From Campylobacterales bacterium (GTDB lineage Bacteria > Campylobacterota > Campylobacteria > Campylobacterales > JALSKU01): 36,481 bases of DNA. Made by a program: the position numbers and the translations under genes. Positions 24,719-33,970 of the stretch are shown here, one piece after another. Within the stretch, counting starts at the first letter, position 1. The number at the start of each line of letters is the position of its first letter. The notes beneath the pieces are model-generated. The model was not told where the DNA came from, ran no database searches, and saw only the letters and a list, made by a program, of their open reading frames with translations. The stretch spans positions 1 through 36,481 of the forward strand of contig JAMOOV010000135.1 of NCBI GenBank assembly GCA_027065125.1, read 5' to 3'.

Positions 24719-25909
24719 ATGCTTAATGAGATACGACAATACCAAAGAAAACTTTTTAAAAAAAACAATTTTACTTATAAAAGATATTTTCACAACACTA
24801 TCAGCCTTGATAAAAAGTTAGTGGGAATAATTGGGGCAAGAGGTGTAGGAAAGACAACTTTTTTACTCCAATATCTAAAAGAGTTAGATATACCTTTTAG
24901 TAAAAAACTCTATATTAGTGCAGATATTATCACTATACCATCGCTTTTTGAAGTAGCAAATGCTTTTTCTAAAGAAGAGGGAGAAGTTTTAATCATAGAT
25001 GAGATACACAAATACAAAAACTTTGAGATAGAGTTAAAAAAAATATATGATATTTTGGATTTAAAGGTTATATTTAGTGGCAGTAGTGCATTAGAAATTG
25101 ACAATGCAAAAGCAGACTTAAGCAGAAGAGCCATAGTATATGATGTTTTTGGTTTATCCTTTAGAGAGTTTATAGAGTTAGAAAAAAATATAACTTTATC
25201 ATCATATAAACTTGAAGAGATTTTAAATAACCATATAGATATATCTTACGAGCTACTTACAAAATTTAATCTTACTCTGCTTTTTAGAGAGTATTTAAAA
25301 AGTGGTTATTATCCATTCTATTTTGAAGATAAAGAGGATTATCTAATCAAGCTAAATGAGACGATAAATACAGTTATAGAAGTAGATATTCCGTCAATTT
25401 TCCCCATAGAATACAATAGTATCCAAAATCTAAAAAAACTTGTTAGACTTATATGTTTATCACATCCATATACTCCAAACATAAAAGAGCTACTTGTTAA
25501 AATGGATATGAAAGATAACTATAAAGGGCTATATAGATTTATAGAGTACTTAAATCGTGCAAAGATATTTAACACTTTAAAATCAACTACAAAAGAGGAT
25601 AATATCTTTACAAAACCGGATAAAATATACTTAAATAATACAAATCTTCATTATGCCTATTGTCAAAACAGTAACACAGGAACAATTAGAGAAGTATTTA
25701 CAACAAGTATGCTGCAAGAAAAACATACTATAACCATCGCAAAAAAAGGAGATTTTTTAGTTGATGACAAATACATCTTTGAAGTAGATGGCAAAAACAA
25801 AAGTTTCAAACAAATTAAAGATATAAAAGACTCCTTTGTTGTAGCTGATGATATAGAAATAGGAAGCGGTAATAAGATACCGCTTTGGTTATTTGGATTT
25901 TTGTATTAA
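24719..25909 (+). CDS. AAA-family ATPase with DUF4143 C-terminus
   Basis: A 396-residue ATP-binding protein. Walker A is GARGVGKTTF at residues 39–48, Walker B is VLIIDEIHK at about 90–98, and FSGSSALEI follows as the sensor strand. The second half is of DUF4143 type and ends with FLVDDKYIFEVDGKNKSF. That end resembles the Asp…Glu-x-Lys core of PD-(D/E)XK nucleases, although catalysis is unproven. The family is widespread and often found in accessory regions; its function is not established. It stands alone, starts with ATG after CAGGATGTAAA, and is flanked by 31-bp direct repeats, the right one beginning 2 bases after its stop codon. Confidence 0.85.
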   Translation: MLNEIRQYQRKLFKKNNFTYKRYFHNTISLDKKLVGIIGARGVGKTTFLLQYLKELDIPFSKKLYISADIITIPSLFEVANAFSKEEGEVLIIDEIHKYKNFEIELKKIYDILDLKVIFSGSSALEIDNAKADLSRRAIVYDVFGLSFREFIELEKNITLSSYKLEEILNNHIDISYELLTKFNLTLLFREYLKSGYYPFYFEDKEDYLIKLNETINTVIEVDIPSIFPIEYNSIQNLKKLVRLICLSHPYTPNIKELLVKMDMKDNYKGLYRFIEYLNRAKIFNTLKSTTKEDNIFTKPDKIYLNNTNLHYAYCQNSNTGTIREVFTTSMLQEKHTITIAKKGDFLVDDKYIFEVDGKNKSFKQIKDIKDSFVVADDIEIGSGNKIPLWLFGFLY

Positions 25910-25910
25910 T

Positions 25911-25941
25911 AACCCCTAAAGCAGGACTTCTTTAACTACTT
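25911..25941 (+). repeat. Right 31-bp direct repeat flanking the ATPase gene
   Basis: The second copy of the 24564–24594 repeat, 1347 bases further on, with one mismatch. The interval from one repeat to the other contains only the ATPase gene and a short leader. Confidence 0.8.
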
Positions 25942-26012
25942 ATTTATTTGATCATAAAAGCCTAATTGCCTTTATATGCCAATGTGTTGTCATACAATAT
26001 ACAAATAAATAA
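25940..26012. repeat. 73-bp segment with 11-bp inverted ends
   Basis: TTATTTATTTG at 25940–25950 is the exact reverse complement of CAAATAAATAA at 26002–26012. The arms are low-complexity A+T. It could be a small miniature element or chance in A+T-rich DNA. Confidence 0.3.
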
Positions 26013-26074
26013 AGAAATATACTATTTTAAATTTAAATTTTCTAAGAAAATATAATTATAAAAAGAGGAAAGAG

Positions 26075-26327
26075 ATGAGTAGGATAGAAAACTTAAAAGA
26101 TAATGTATATAAAGCAACTCTTAAAAGATTAGAATATATATTTAATGAGTTTGATAATATCTATGTCTCTTTCAGCGGCGGTAAAGATAGCGGAGTTTTA
26201 CTTAATTTGACTCTTAAATATGCAGATAAGACAAACATGTTACACAAACTTGGGGTGTTTCATATAGATTATGAAGCTCAATTATAGCGAGACAACCAAT
26301 TATATTGATAGAGTTTACGACTCTTTG
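26075..26327 (+). pseudogene. Truncated PAPS reductase/ATP-pyrophosphatase-family fragment (IbrA/DUF3440-like)
   Basis: The intact 70-codon frame (26075–26287) holds the PP-loop YVSFSGGKDSGVLLNL at about residues 30–45 and ends HIDYEAQL. Removing one T at about 26282 restores a continuation, YSETTNYIDRVYDSLP, which is what follows DYEAQ in this family. All similarity ends at about 26327, two bases before the ruvX stop codon. The rest of the gene (the family is several hundred residues) is gone. GAGGAAAGAG precedes the ATG. It is best read as the 5′ stump of a deleted gene at the island border. Confidence 0.75.
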
Positions 26328-26328
26328 C

Positions 26329-26712
26329 CTATAAAAGCCATCTCTCAAGGATTAAAGCGGCAGCAATGGAGTCAATTTTACCATCTCTTTTTTGTTTGAT
26401 GATACCTTTTGTCATCTCCTTTGCTTCAGCACTTGAGCCATATTCATCTTGATAAAAAACTTCTCCGTCAAAATTAATTAGAGATACAAAGTGTTTAATT
26501 CGTCTTTGCATCTCCTCTTCGCTACTACCGCCTTTTGGTAAACCTACTACCAACTTTTCAATTCTATTTGTTTTTAAAAATTCGGTTATCTCTTTTGCGG
26601 CTTGGTTTCTATTTTTTCTGATAATTGCAGAGGAGGGTAGAACGATTTTTCCATCAGGAGATATAGCGACACCTATCCTTTTTAATCCCACATCGATAGA
26701 GGCTATTAGCAT
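26329..26712 (-). CDS. ruvX: RuvX/YqgF-family Holliday junction resolvase-like protein
   Basis: A 127-residue RNase H-fold protein. The first catalytic aspartate is Asp7 in SIDVGLKRIGVAIS. VVGLPKGGSSEEEM is the second motif, with DEYGSSAEA and the closing DSIAAALIL aspartate. The family is linked to Holliday junction resolution and to rRNA processing. It overlaps dprA by 7 bases and ends the minus-strand block that starts with ilvC. Confidence 0.92.
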   Translation of the reverse strand: MLIASIDVGLKRIGVAISPDGKIVLPSSAIIRKNRNQAAKEITEFLKTNRIEKLVVGLPKGGSSEEEMQRRIKHFVSLINFDGEVFYQDEYGSSAEAKEMTKGIIKQKRDGKIDSIAAALILERWLL

Positions 26713-27476
26713 ATTTGTATTATTCCGTTTTTTATCATAATTTCTCCGTTTAATTCAGCTTCATATATTCTATTTCCATATACCTTTATGGCTTCTTCGT
26801 ATCTAGGGGATTTTTGACAAAATTCCCAAAATTCATCTTGTATGGATTGATTTTGTTTTGCATGAGCAATATTTGATACAAATTCATCTATATCATAGAT
26901 AGCTTTAGCATAGCCATTTTTTAACAACTCATTGGTTCCTTCACTCTCTTTATATCTATGCGGTAAGACAAATATCTCTTTGTTTTGTTTTATAGCAAAT
27001 TCAGCACTTTTCATTGAACCGCTTTTTGTATCCGCTTGAGCGATTATCACAACTTTTCCGAGTGCGGTTATGATTTTATTTCTTAAAACAAAACTCCATG
27101 GAGTAGCCTTAAAATCCGGTTCAAATTGGCTAAGCAAAAGTCCGTTTTTTTCTATGTCTTTTATGAGGTTTGTGTTGATTTTTGGATAAATTTGGTTTAA
27201 TCCGTTTCCCATAATCGCAATAGTATTTTGGCTACCTGCTCCTTTATGAGCTATCGCATCTACTCCCATGGCTGCACCGCTAACTATGCAAATCCCTGCT
27301 TTTGAAAGTTTTTTTGATAATTCATATACTATATTTTTAGTATAATTATACGGTCTTCTGGAACCTACAATCGTTACTTTTTCCTTTTCTAATAATGAAA
27401 TATTTCCTTTATAATAGAGCTGTTTTATCTCTTTTATTTTTGATAATTCATTTGGAAGAGTAAGAAGAGTTTTCAT
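26706..27476 (-). CDS. dprA: DNA processing protein DprA
   Basis: Binds incoming single-stranded DNA and loads RecA during transformation. The 256-residue length is short, with only the Rossmann-like domain and a small tail. The signature VTIVGSRRPYNYTKN is followed by GICIVSGAAMGVDAIAHKGA, IAIMGNGLNQIYP, FVLRNKIITALGKVVIIAQA and KSGSMKSAEFAIKQ. The C-terminus (YEEAIKVYGNRIYEAELNGE) replaces the winged helix of longer homologues. It overlaps the genes on both sides. Suggests natural competence potential, to be judged with the rest of the genome. Confidence 0.93.
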   Translation of the reverse strand: MKTLLTLPNELSKIKEIKQLYYKGNISLLEKEKVTIVGSRRPYNYTKNIVYELSKKLSKAGICIVSGAAMGVDAIAHKGAGSQNTIAIMGNGLNQIYPKINTNLIKDIEKNGLLLSQFEPDFKATPWSFVLRNKIITALGKVVIIAQADTKSGSMKSAEFAIKQNKEIFVLPHRYKESEGTNELLKNGYAKAIYDIDEFVSNIAHAKQNQSIQDEFWEFCQKSPRYEEAIKVYGNRIYEAELNGEIMIKNGIIQIC

Positions 27477-28539
27477 ATATATCTTTCACATAAACAACTT
27501 TAACACTTTTTAAAATATCAGAAGAGCTTTGTAATGCTTTAAAAGTTTGTATATGAGGATGGCAAATAGCTATAGCATATCCATTTTTTTTGGCTATCTT
27601 TACAGCTTTTTTAAGTTGTTTCTTTATATAAGTTATATCGGGTTTATTGTCAAGAAAAACATTTCTGCTTAAAAGTTTTTCATTAAAATTTTTTGCTACT
27701 TTAAGAGCAACTGTTTTAGCAGTCGTTTTGCTATCTATAAAAACCATTTTGTTTTCTCTCAAAGCTTCAAAAAGCTTCATCATAGCATTGTAATTTGAAG
27801 TAAATTTACTTCCTGTGTGATTGTTTATAAATCTATCTTTAGGAAACCACTGTTTTATCTTTTTGATTCTTTTTCGTATTTGAGAAAGAGAAGAAGATGT
27901 TGTTAGTGTGTGTGGCTCCGGGTGGGGATAATTATATGCTTGTAGAGGCAAGTGAATCATATAAAAAGAGAACTCTTTGGCAATATTGGGTGTATTTGGA
28001 TGTATTTTTGTAGGGGGAAATATAGATGGAGTAATTTTAAACGGTAATTTTTTTATCTTATTTGCTTCGTTTTGAAAAGAGACATCATCCATAACAATAG
28101 CCAAAAGAGGCTTTTTTGATTTTACTATAATTTTGTGTTTATTTGTTTTGTTTGATTTTTTTGTTTCTATATCTAAACTTTTTTTATAATCTATAGCTTC
28201 TGATGAATATTTATTTTTTAGGATAGTAGTTTTATTAGTATCTGTTTTTATGATTTTTTTTCTGTTTTTTCTATTTTGCAACTCTTCTTTCAAAATATCT
28301 ACTTTTTTTCTTTCTACTTGTAGCATTTTATTCATTTTTTCTAATATTTTTTTATCTAAATAAGCTTTCTTTTTCGGTTTTTTCTTGACTTTTAAATTTT
28401 TTTCTATATAATTGTAAGTTATATATGAGAGAGGTGCTAATATAACAATTATCACAAGAAACCATAAAAAACTTTTTTGCTTTTTTGAGTAACTATTTTT
28501 CTTGTGTCTTTTTTTTACAGATTTTTTTCTTTTTGCCAT
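27448..28539 (-). CDS. Divergent polysaccharide deacetylase (YibQ/DUF610-like)
   Basis: A 363-residue membrane-anchored protein. A lysine/arginine-rich N-terminus precedes one transmembrane helix at about 25–46 (FLWFLVIIVILAPLSYITY). A lysine-rich linker, partly coiled-coil, runs to about residue 140. The domain starts with LLAIVMDDVSF and continues with FSFYMIHLPLQAYNYPHPEPH, FINNHTGSKFTSN, VFIDSKTT and YAIAICHPH. The order is that of divergent polysaccharide deacetylases, acting outside the inner membrane. It overlaps dprA by 29 bases. Its substrate is unknown. Confidence 0.85.
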   Translation of the reverse strand: MAKRKKSVKKRHKKNSYSKKQKSFLWFLVIIVILAPLSYITYNYIEKNLKVKKKPKKKAYLDKKILEKMNKMLQVERKKVDILKEELQNRKNRKKIIKTDTNKTTILKNKYSSEAIDYKKSLDIETKKSNKTNKHKIIVKSKKPLLAIVMDDVSFQNEANKIKKLPFKITPSIFPPTKIHPNTPNIAKEFSFYMIHLPLQAYNYPHPEPHTLTTSSSLSQIRKRIKKIKQWFPKDRFINNHTGSKFTSNYNAMMKLFEALRENKMVFIDSKTTAKTVALKVAKNFNEKLLSRNVFLDNKPDITYIKKQLKKAVKIAKKNGYAIAICHPHIQTFKALQSSSDILKSVKVVYVKDIYENSSYSSK

Positions 28540-28591
28540 ATTTTATCTTTTGTGCAGATGTATAGACGGGAGTTACCCGTCTATATTGTGA

Positions 28592-29656
<1,065 letters not shown>

Positions 29657-29741
29657 TTACTTTATATGTATTTAAAATAAAAGCAAAATATAAACTCTTA
29701 AAAGATAAAATTACAAATAAATTTGATAAAAAGGCGGACAT

Positions 29742-30554
29742 ATGAATGAATCATTGATTAGAAGGGTTAAAAATTTTCCTCCCTTGGATGAAACTGTTGT
29801 AAAGATACAAGAAATTGCAAATAAAAAAGATAGTTCAATTAAGGAATTAACCGAAGTTGTAGAAAAAGATCCGATGCTTACCGCCAATATACTTAAAGCT
29901 ACCAACTCACCTATGTATGGCTTTAGCAGAGAAATTAAAAGCATACAGCAAGCTATATCTCTTTTTGGAATGGCTACTATCAAAGGTTTTGCTCTATCTT
30001 CTACAATGCAAAACAATATCAAAATCGACTTAAGTCCATACAATTTAACAAAAGAGCAATTTTTAAATACTAGTTTAACACAAAATGCTCTTATGTTTGC
30101 ATGGTATTCAAGGGTAAATAGAAGTATGTTGGATATTTTAATGCCTGCATCTTTTCTTCTTGAAATTGGAAAAATTATACTTGCCGAAGAGTTAAAAGAG
30201 GAGAATAAGGCTGAAGATTTTTCAAAAGATATTCAAGATAAAAAAACAGCTTATGAAATATCCGAACTTGAAGAGAATTATCTAAATATCAATAGCGAAG
30301 AGATGACTGCTGCTATACTTAAACATTGGAATCTTGATCCCAAAATGGTTAATGCTATAAAATATTCGATGGAAATTGAGAAAGCTGATGAAAATATCAA
30401 ACCGTATTGTGTAGCTTTGAATATAGTAAAAAATGCAGTAAACAGTAATAGCAAATTTGAAAAAGAGGGACTCCAAGATGCATATAAGACTATCGAGAAG
30501 TACGATCTTGATAAAGAAAAGTTTATGAAAGTTTTGGAGAATATGGGAGAGTGA
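29742..30554 (+). CDS. HDOD domain protein
   Basis: A 270-residue cytoplasmic protein with an HDOD domain over about residues 8–210. Typical pieces are FPPLDETVVKIQEIANKKD, VVEKDPMLTANILKATNSPMYGF, IKSIQQAISLFGMATIKGFAL and EEMTAAILKHWNLD. HDOD proteins lack the catalytic HD pair and act in signalling. GGCGGA precedes the ATG. It overlaps rnr by 4 bases (GTGA), so the two are probably coupled. The specific role is unknown. Confidence 0.88.
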   Translation: MNESLIRRVKNFPPLDETVVKIQEIANKKDSSIKELTEVVEKDPMLTANILKATNSPMYGFSREIKSIQQAISLFGMATIKGFALSSTMQNNIKIDLSPYNLTKEQFLNTSLTQNALMFAWYSRVNRSMLDILMPASFLLEIGKIILAEELKEENKAEDFSKDIQDKKTAYEISELEENYLNINSEEMTAAILKHWNLDPKMVNAIKYSMEIEKADENIKPYCVALNIVKNAVNSNSKFEKEGLQDAYKTIEKYDLDKEKFMKVLENMGE

Positions 30555-32479
30555 GAGAGTTTTTATATGCTCTAACCGAAGGTATCCATCAAAATGATAT
30601 TCCCAAAGAATACCAATACCTTATAAAAGATTTTATAAAACTAAAATCAATAAAACAGAAAAAAGATTTTTATAAATTAAAATCGGATTATAGGTTTGGT
30701 TCTATAGATATAACCAGATCCAATCTTGGCTTTTTGGAAGTTATAACAAAAGAGAAAATGAAAGATTTATTTGTCGAAACAAAGGATTTGGCAAACTCAA
30801 GTAAAGGTGATCTTGTTTTAGCAAAAAGAATATATGCTTCTCATGGGCGACCTAAAGCCAAAGTTATTTATATAGTTCAGAGAAAAGATCGCTATCAAGT
30901 AGTCTATACAAAAATCGTAAACAAAAGAGTCGTAGGTGTCAATGTAAAAACAGGGTTTGAAAACACTATATCCGCATCTCAAAAGTCTTTAAAGCTTCTG
31001 CCTAAAAATAGTGTTTTAAAAATCGATCAAGAAACATCTTCTGTTGTCGAAGTTCTCGGTGTTTTGGGTGATTCCAAGGTAGATGAAAAGATATCTCTTG
31101 CTTTGTTTGACAAAAAAGAGGAATTTACCAAACAGAGTGAGCTTGAGGCAAAAAGTTTTGGAAATTTTGTGGATAAAAACATGTATCCAAATAGAATTGA
31201 TCTGACACATTTGCCTTTTTGTACCATCGATCCTAAAACTGCTAAAGATTTTGACGATGCTATATATTTTGATACCAAAAAGAGTGTGATATATGTTGCT
31301 ATAGCTGATGTAAGTGAGTATGTATTTTATAAAGGAAGCATAGATAAAGAGGCGATACAAAGAGGTTTTTCTATCTATTTTCCGCACAAATCCATACCTA
31401 TGTTACCAAGGTCTTTGAGTGAAAATATTTGTTCTTTAAAACCAAATGAAGATAGACTTACTTTTACATACAAGATAACGATAAATCCCAAAACTCTAAA
31501 AGTCGAAAAAGAGGAGTTGTTGGAAACCATTATAAACTCTAAAAGAAGATTTACTTATGATGAGGTAGATACTTTGTTAGAGTCGGGTAAAAGTGATGAC
31601 GAATTATCCTCGTCAATACTATCTTTGAACAATTTAGCCGTAAAGCTTAGAAAAAAAAGATTGCAAAAGGGCTATGATTTTCACTCTTCGGAGATAAGTA
31701 TGATACTTGATAGTGATCAAAATCTTATAAAAACCGTTAAAGAGGTGGAGACTCCTGCTCACTCTTTGGTGGAGGAGTGCATGTTACTTGCCAATAAAGC
31801 TGCTGCTAAAATGTTTGATTTTGGTATATTTAGGGTGCATGAGCCCCCATCTTATGATAGTATAGCTACTCTTTTGGAGCAGGTGGCAGAGCTTGGTATA
31901 TTTGTCCATTTTAAGACCGATTTGCACTCTCTCATACAAGAGATTCAACAAAAAGCCAAAGAGTTAAATCTCTTAGAGCATGTGGATAAACTCATCATAC
32001 GAGCTCAAAAACAGGCTCATTATAGTGCTACAAATGTAGGGCATTTTGGGCTTGGATTTGATAGATATACTCACTTTACCTCACCCATTAGAAGATATAG
32101 CGACTTGACTCTTCATAGGCTTTTAAAAGCCATCATAAGAAAAGATGAGAAGTTAAAGAAGTTTTTGCTAAAAGATATAGAGCCTCTTTGCGAAAAACTT
32201 AGTGAACTCGAAAGAGAAAGCGATAAAGTGGCTTATGATTATATGGACAGAAAGTATGCAAGATGGGCAAAAGAGAATCTTGATGAGATAGTAGATGCTG
32301 TTATATCAAGCACGAGTTCCACTTATATCGCTTCAAGCAGAGGAAATATAGAGGGAGCTAGGATATTTTTAAGTGATAAAGAGGGTGAACTTTTTGAAGA
32401 TATTAAGGTAAAACTTATAGGATCAGATATAGCTACTACTAAAATTATAGGAAAGATAACAGGCAAAGAAAATGTATAA
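30551..32479 (+). CDS. rnr: Ribonuclease R (RNB-family 3′–5′ exoribonuclease)
   Basis: Degrades structured RNA from the 3′ end. It starts with GTG overlapping the HDOD stop. The 642-residue length is shorter than E. coli RNase R, as usual in this group. An N-terminal cold-shock-like part precedes the RNB domain. The active site DPKTAKDFDDAI is at residues 227–238, with four aspartates. PLPRSLSEN-like (MLPRSLSENICSL) and HFTSPIRRYSDLTLHRLL are also standard. The C-terminal S1-like tail is short. It overlaps holA by 8 bases. Confidence 0.93.
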   Translation: MREFLYALTEGIHQNDIPKEYQYLIKDFIKLKSIKQKKDFYKLKSDYRFGSIDITRSNLGFLEVITKEKMKDLFVETKDLANSSKGDLVLAKRIYASHGRPKAKVIYIVQRKDRYQVVYTKIVNKRVVGVNVKTGFENTISASQKSLKLLPKNSVLKIDQETSSVVEVLGVLGDSKVDEKISLALFDKKEEFTKQSELEAKSFGNFVDKNMYPNRIDLTHLPFCTIDPKTAKDFDDAIYFDTKKSVIYVAIADVSEYVFYKGSIDKEAIQRGFSIYFPHKSIPMLPRSLSENICSLKPNEDRLTFTYKITINPKTLKVEKEELLETIINSKRRFTYDEVDTLLESGKSDDELSSSILSLNNLAVKLRKKRLQKGYDFHSSEISMILDSDQNLIKTVKEVETPAHSLVEECMLLANKAAAKMFDFGIFRVHEPPSYDSIATLLEQVAELGIFVHFKTDLHSLIQEIQQKAKELNLLEHVDKLIIRAQKQAHYSATNVGHFGLGFDRYTHFTSPIRRYSDLTLHRLLKAIIRKDEKLKKFLLKDIEPLCEKLSELERESDKVAYDYMDRKYARWAKENLDEIVDAVISSTSSTYIASSRGNIEGARIFLSDKEGELFEDIKVKLIGSDIATTKIIGKITGKENV

Positions 32480-33455
32480 ACAGGCTCTTGATAAACTTTT
32501 AATGCAAAAAAAACTTCCAAAATCAGTAATGCTATATGGAGATTGTACATATCTTAGAGATATTTATCTTGAAAAAATAGCCTCTTTTTATGGACCAAAA
32601 GAGGATAGGCTTGTTTACTATTTTGATGAGTATGATTTTAAGAGTGCAAAAAATTTTATATCTCAATCATCTCTTTTTGGAAATTTAAATATCCTCATTA
32701 TCAAATCTGAAAAAAATATTCCCAAAAAAGAACTTGAAGCACTTTTGAAAGTTTGTCAGGCAAATAAAAATAGCTATTTTATATTTGAGTATTTCGGAAC
32801 ATCAGCAAAAGCCAAAGATATATCTAAGATTTTCTCTAAAAAATTCTCTGCAGATTTTGTTAGATTTTTCAAGCCAAATAGCTATGAAGCTGTCAATTTT
32901 TTACAAGAGTATGCAAAAAATATTTTACTTGATATAGATAGATATGCTATAGAAGTATTGTATCGTATGCAAAATGAAGAGTTATCTTTATGTGTTAAAG
33001 AATTGGAAAAATTATCTATAATGAAAAAAAAGATTGATGCAAGAGATGTCGAGAGGTACTCTTTTGGACTTGGAATTGCTACATTGGATAAACTGATGGA
33101 GCAATTTATCTTAAAAAAGGATATTTCAGATATCATTAGCCAAATGCAAGAGACAGTAAATTCTAACGAAGTTTTTATCATCAATTCGTTTGAAAATTTT
33201 TTAACACAACTTTTTATGTTTCATATATATATAAAATCTCATGGAACTTTTAATGCAAAAGAGATACTCGGATACCCCCTTCCTCCTCAGCTTGCCAGTA
33301 AAAGAGCTGAACTTAGTATAAAAATAAACTTATCTATATATAAGAGACTTTTTATGGAGCTTGCAAAAATAGAACTCACTTTAAAAAAATCTACTCAGAT
33401 CGATAAAAATTCATTTTTCATATCCTCTTTAATAAAATTACAAAGTTTTTTATAG
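32472..33455 (+). CDS. holA: DNA polymerase III subunit delta
   Basis: The clamp-loader wrench that opens the beta clamp. A 327-residue protein with a divergent AAA+-like N-terminus (LPKSVMLYGDCTYLRDIYLEKI) lacking a Walker A motif. RFFKPNSYEAVNFLQEYAKN and the helical C-terminal part (DKLMEQFILKKDISDIISQMQE) are typical for the Campylobacterota protein. Its 8-base overlap with rnr and position just before rpsF match the conserved gene order of the phylum. Identification rests on overall pattern plus context. Confidence 0.85.
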   Translation: MYKQALDKLLMQKKLPKSVMLYGDCTYLRDIYLEKIASFYGPKEDRLVYYFDEYDFKSAKNFISQSSLFGNLNILIIKSEKNIPKKELEALLKVCQANKNSYFIFEYFGTSAKAKDISKIFSKKFSADFVRFFKPNSYEAVNFLQEYAKNILLDIDRYAIEVLYRMQNEELSLCVKELEKLSIMKKKIDARDVERYSFGLGIATLDKLMEQFILKKDISDIISQMQETVNSNEVFIINSFENFLTQLFMFHIYIKSHGTFNAKEILGYPLPPQLASKRAELSIKINLSIYKRLFMELAKIELTLKKSTQIDKNSFFISSLIKLQSFL

Positions 33456-33554
33456 TATAATATTCTCTTATTCTGCAAAGACGGAATAATAATACAAAGT
33501 GTCCTTACTTTTGAAAAGCCAAATTCAAGAGTTAGAGAACCACAAGGAGAAAAA
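33456..33554 (+). promoter_or_regulatory. Promoter and leader of the rpsF–ssb–rpsR operon
   Basis: TATAAT at 33456–33461 directly follows the holA stop and is a likely −10. The roughly 85-base leader contains an 8-bp hairpin (arms 33468–33475 and 33482–33489, loop CAAAGA) and ends with AAGGAG before the ATG. The CCG bulge of the known S6:S18 autoregulatory RNA motif is not seen. Confidence 0.45.
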
Positions 33555-33962
33555 ATGAGGCAATATGAATTGTTGGTAATACTAAAGCCAACATTAACGG
33601 AAGAGGAAAAGGCTGCTCAAGTATCGTCTTTAAAAGAGACTTTTGATAAAAACGGTGCAAAGATAGAAGTTATAGAAGATAAAGGCACAAGAAACCTTGC
33701 TTATGAAATCCAAAAGCACAAAAGAGGTCATTACTATGTGATTTATTTTACAGCTCCGGGTAGTGCAATATCAGAGATAGAGAGAGTTATTAGATTTAAT
33801 GAAGATATTATAAAATTCATGACGGTAAAATATGAAAATAAAAAAGAGATAGCTTTTTGGGAAACTCTTATTGAGAAGGTTAAAAAAACCAATCAACACA
33901 CAGAGGAAAAAGCAAAAGAAGAATCTTCAGAAAAAGAAGAGGAAGCCAAAGAAGAAAAATAG
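33555..33962 (+). CDS. rpsF: 30S ribosomal protein S6
   Basis: Binds the central domain of 16S rRNA as a pair with S18. The core (residues 1–100) starts RQYELLVILKPTL and contains GTRNLAYEIQKHKRGHYYVIYF and FNEDIIKFMTVK. A lysine/glutamate-rich tail of about 30 residues (TEEKAKEESSEKEEEAKEEK) extends the core, as in other members with acidic tails. It is the first gene of the operon with ssb and rpsR; 8 bases separate it from ssb. Confidence 0.97.
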   Translation: MRQYELLVILKPTLTEEEKAAQVSSLKETFDKNGAKIEVIEDKGTRNLAYEIQKHKRGHYYVIYFTAPGSAISEIERVIRFNEDIIKFMTVKYENKKEIAFWETLIEKVKKTNQHTEEKAKEESSEKEEEAKEEK

Positions 33963-33970
33963 GAGACATC

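Larger units (their letters stand above)
22757..26327. mobile_element. Decayed accessory island downstream of tRNA-Thr
   Basis: The stretch between tRNA-Thr and ruvX carries a split tyrosine integrase, a phage-type nuclease-like gene, a candidate small RNA, an ATPase between direct repeats and a truncated PAPS-reductase-family fragment. It is visibly more A+T-rich than the core genes on both sides. Flanking core genes are intact. The borders are inferred: the left from the tRNA/integrase pair, the right from the abrupt end of the truncated fragment at the ruvX stop. No attachment-site repeat was found. Confidence 0.5.

Noticed and set aside
25864-25885. AAGCGGTA/TACCGCTT hairpin as terminator
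   Set aside because: It lies within the coding end of the ATPase gene and lacks an immediate T run.
22683-26331. Direct-repeat attachment sites for the integrase
   Set aside because: No second copy of the tRNA-Thr 3′ end was found near the right border or elsewhere in the island.
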